Shown in pieces: positions 12,248-12,558 of a stretch of DNA of 12,558 bases. Both the position numbers and the translations under genes were made by a program. Under the pieces are notes generated by a model. The model saw only the letters and a program-made list of their open reading frames with translations, was not told where the DNA came from and ran no database searches. The stretch is from the NCBI GenBank assembly GCA_902464495.1, contig CABQJK010000047.1, positions 1 through 12,558 of the forward strand, read 5' to 3'. Each line of letters begins with the position of its first letter. Within the stretch, counting starts at the first letter, position 1. This DNA comes from an uncultured Collinsella sp. (GTDB taxonomy: Bacteria > Actinomycetota > Coriobacteriia > Coriobacteriales > Coriobacteriaceae).

Positions 12248-12558
12248 TGGCAGACGTCAAAAAAGTCGCCACGCGCGTAAGCTACGGCGAGGCGCTCGTC
12301 GAGCTGGGCAATGAGCACGATGACTTTGTAGTGCTCGATGCCGACCTGGCAGCCGCTACGCAGACGGGTAAGTTTAAGGCTGCTCATGCTGAGCGCTTTT
12401 ACGATGCCGGCATCGCCGAGAGCAACCTGATGGGTCTTGCCGCCGGCATCGCGACCACGGGCCGCGTTGCTTTTGCGAGCACCTTTGCGATGTTTGCCGC
12501 CGGTCGCGCCTACGAGCAGGTCCGCAATTCCATTGGCTACCCGCACCTCAACGTCAAG
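12247..12558 (+). CDS. Transketolase, C-terminal (pyrimidine-binding) subunit, partial at the window end
   Basis: Only the first 104 codons are in the window; the frame is open to the edge. ATG 12247 overlaps the preceding stop codon, and its RBS (GAGAGGAG, 12234-12241) lies inside the previous gene. The sequence has VSYGEALVEL, LDADLAAATQTGKF and FYDAGIAESN, with Glu58 the expected catalytic Glu that activates the thiamine ring. FASTFAMFAAGRAYEQVRNS follows. This is the normal start of the C-terminal half of a split transketolase, whose family is usually about 310 aa. Confidence 0.93.
   Translation, partial: MADVKKVATRVSYGEALVELGNEHDDFVVLDADLAAATQTGKFKAAHAERFYDAGIAESNLMGLAAGIATTGRVAFASTFAMFAAGRAYEQVRNSIGYPHLNVK

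Overview
The window looks like chromosomal DNA from a high-GC Gram-positive gut actinobacterium, most likely the Coriobacteriia and probably Collinsella or a close relative. This is inferred from GC-rich codon use with strong Shine-Dalgarno sites, an EF-G2-type elongation factor paralogue, an EndA-like nuclease and a split transketolase. No rRNA, tRNA, CRISPR array, transposase or prophage gene was seen.

Layout. Positions 13-2615 (+) hold a three-gene polar amino acid ABC importer: a twin-arginine-type lipoprotein binding protein, a permease and an ATPase, closed by a strong terminator near 2650-2688. Both intergenic gaps of this operon contain a copy of a structured element with an identical 20+20 nt core and different but self-complementary outer arms. 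Positions 2926-5001 (+) encode an EF-G-like GTPase with degenerate G3 and G4 motifs. It ends at a bidirectional terminator facing a convergent gene for a secreted or membrane-anchored non-specific nuclease (5115-6098, -). Upstream of the nuclease on the same strand is a LacI-family regulator (6228-7238, -).

A 415-bp divergent intergenic region separates the regulator from a rightward sugar operon: fructose-family PTS EIIBC (7654-9126), a stand-alone GatZ/KbaZ-like protein (9271-10545), a TalC-type transaldolase (10670-11353), and the N- and C-terminal halves of a split transketolase (11417-12247 and 12247 to beyond the window edge). The three gaps between the first four genes each contain strong inverted repeats. 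One has an interleaved A-B-A'-B' arrangement, and one is a perfect 13-bp REP-like hairpin.

How the genes may work together. The LacI protein plausibly controls the divergent operon. The PTS would import and phosphorylate a sugar, the GatZ-like protein would act on the sugar phosphate, and transaldolase plus transketolase would feed the carbon into the non-oxidative pentose phosphate pathway. No GatY-type aldolase, phosphofructokinase or PTS EIIA is present, so the substrate and the GatZ-like reaction are open. This operon and the paired ABC-operon elements are the two most interesting parts of the window.
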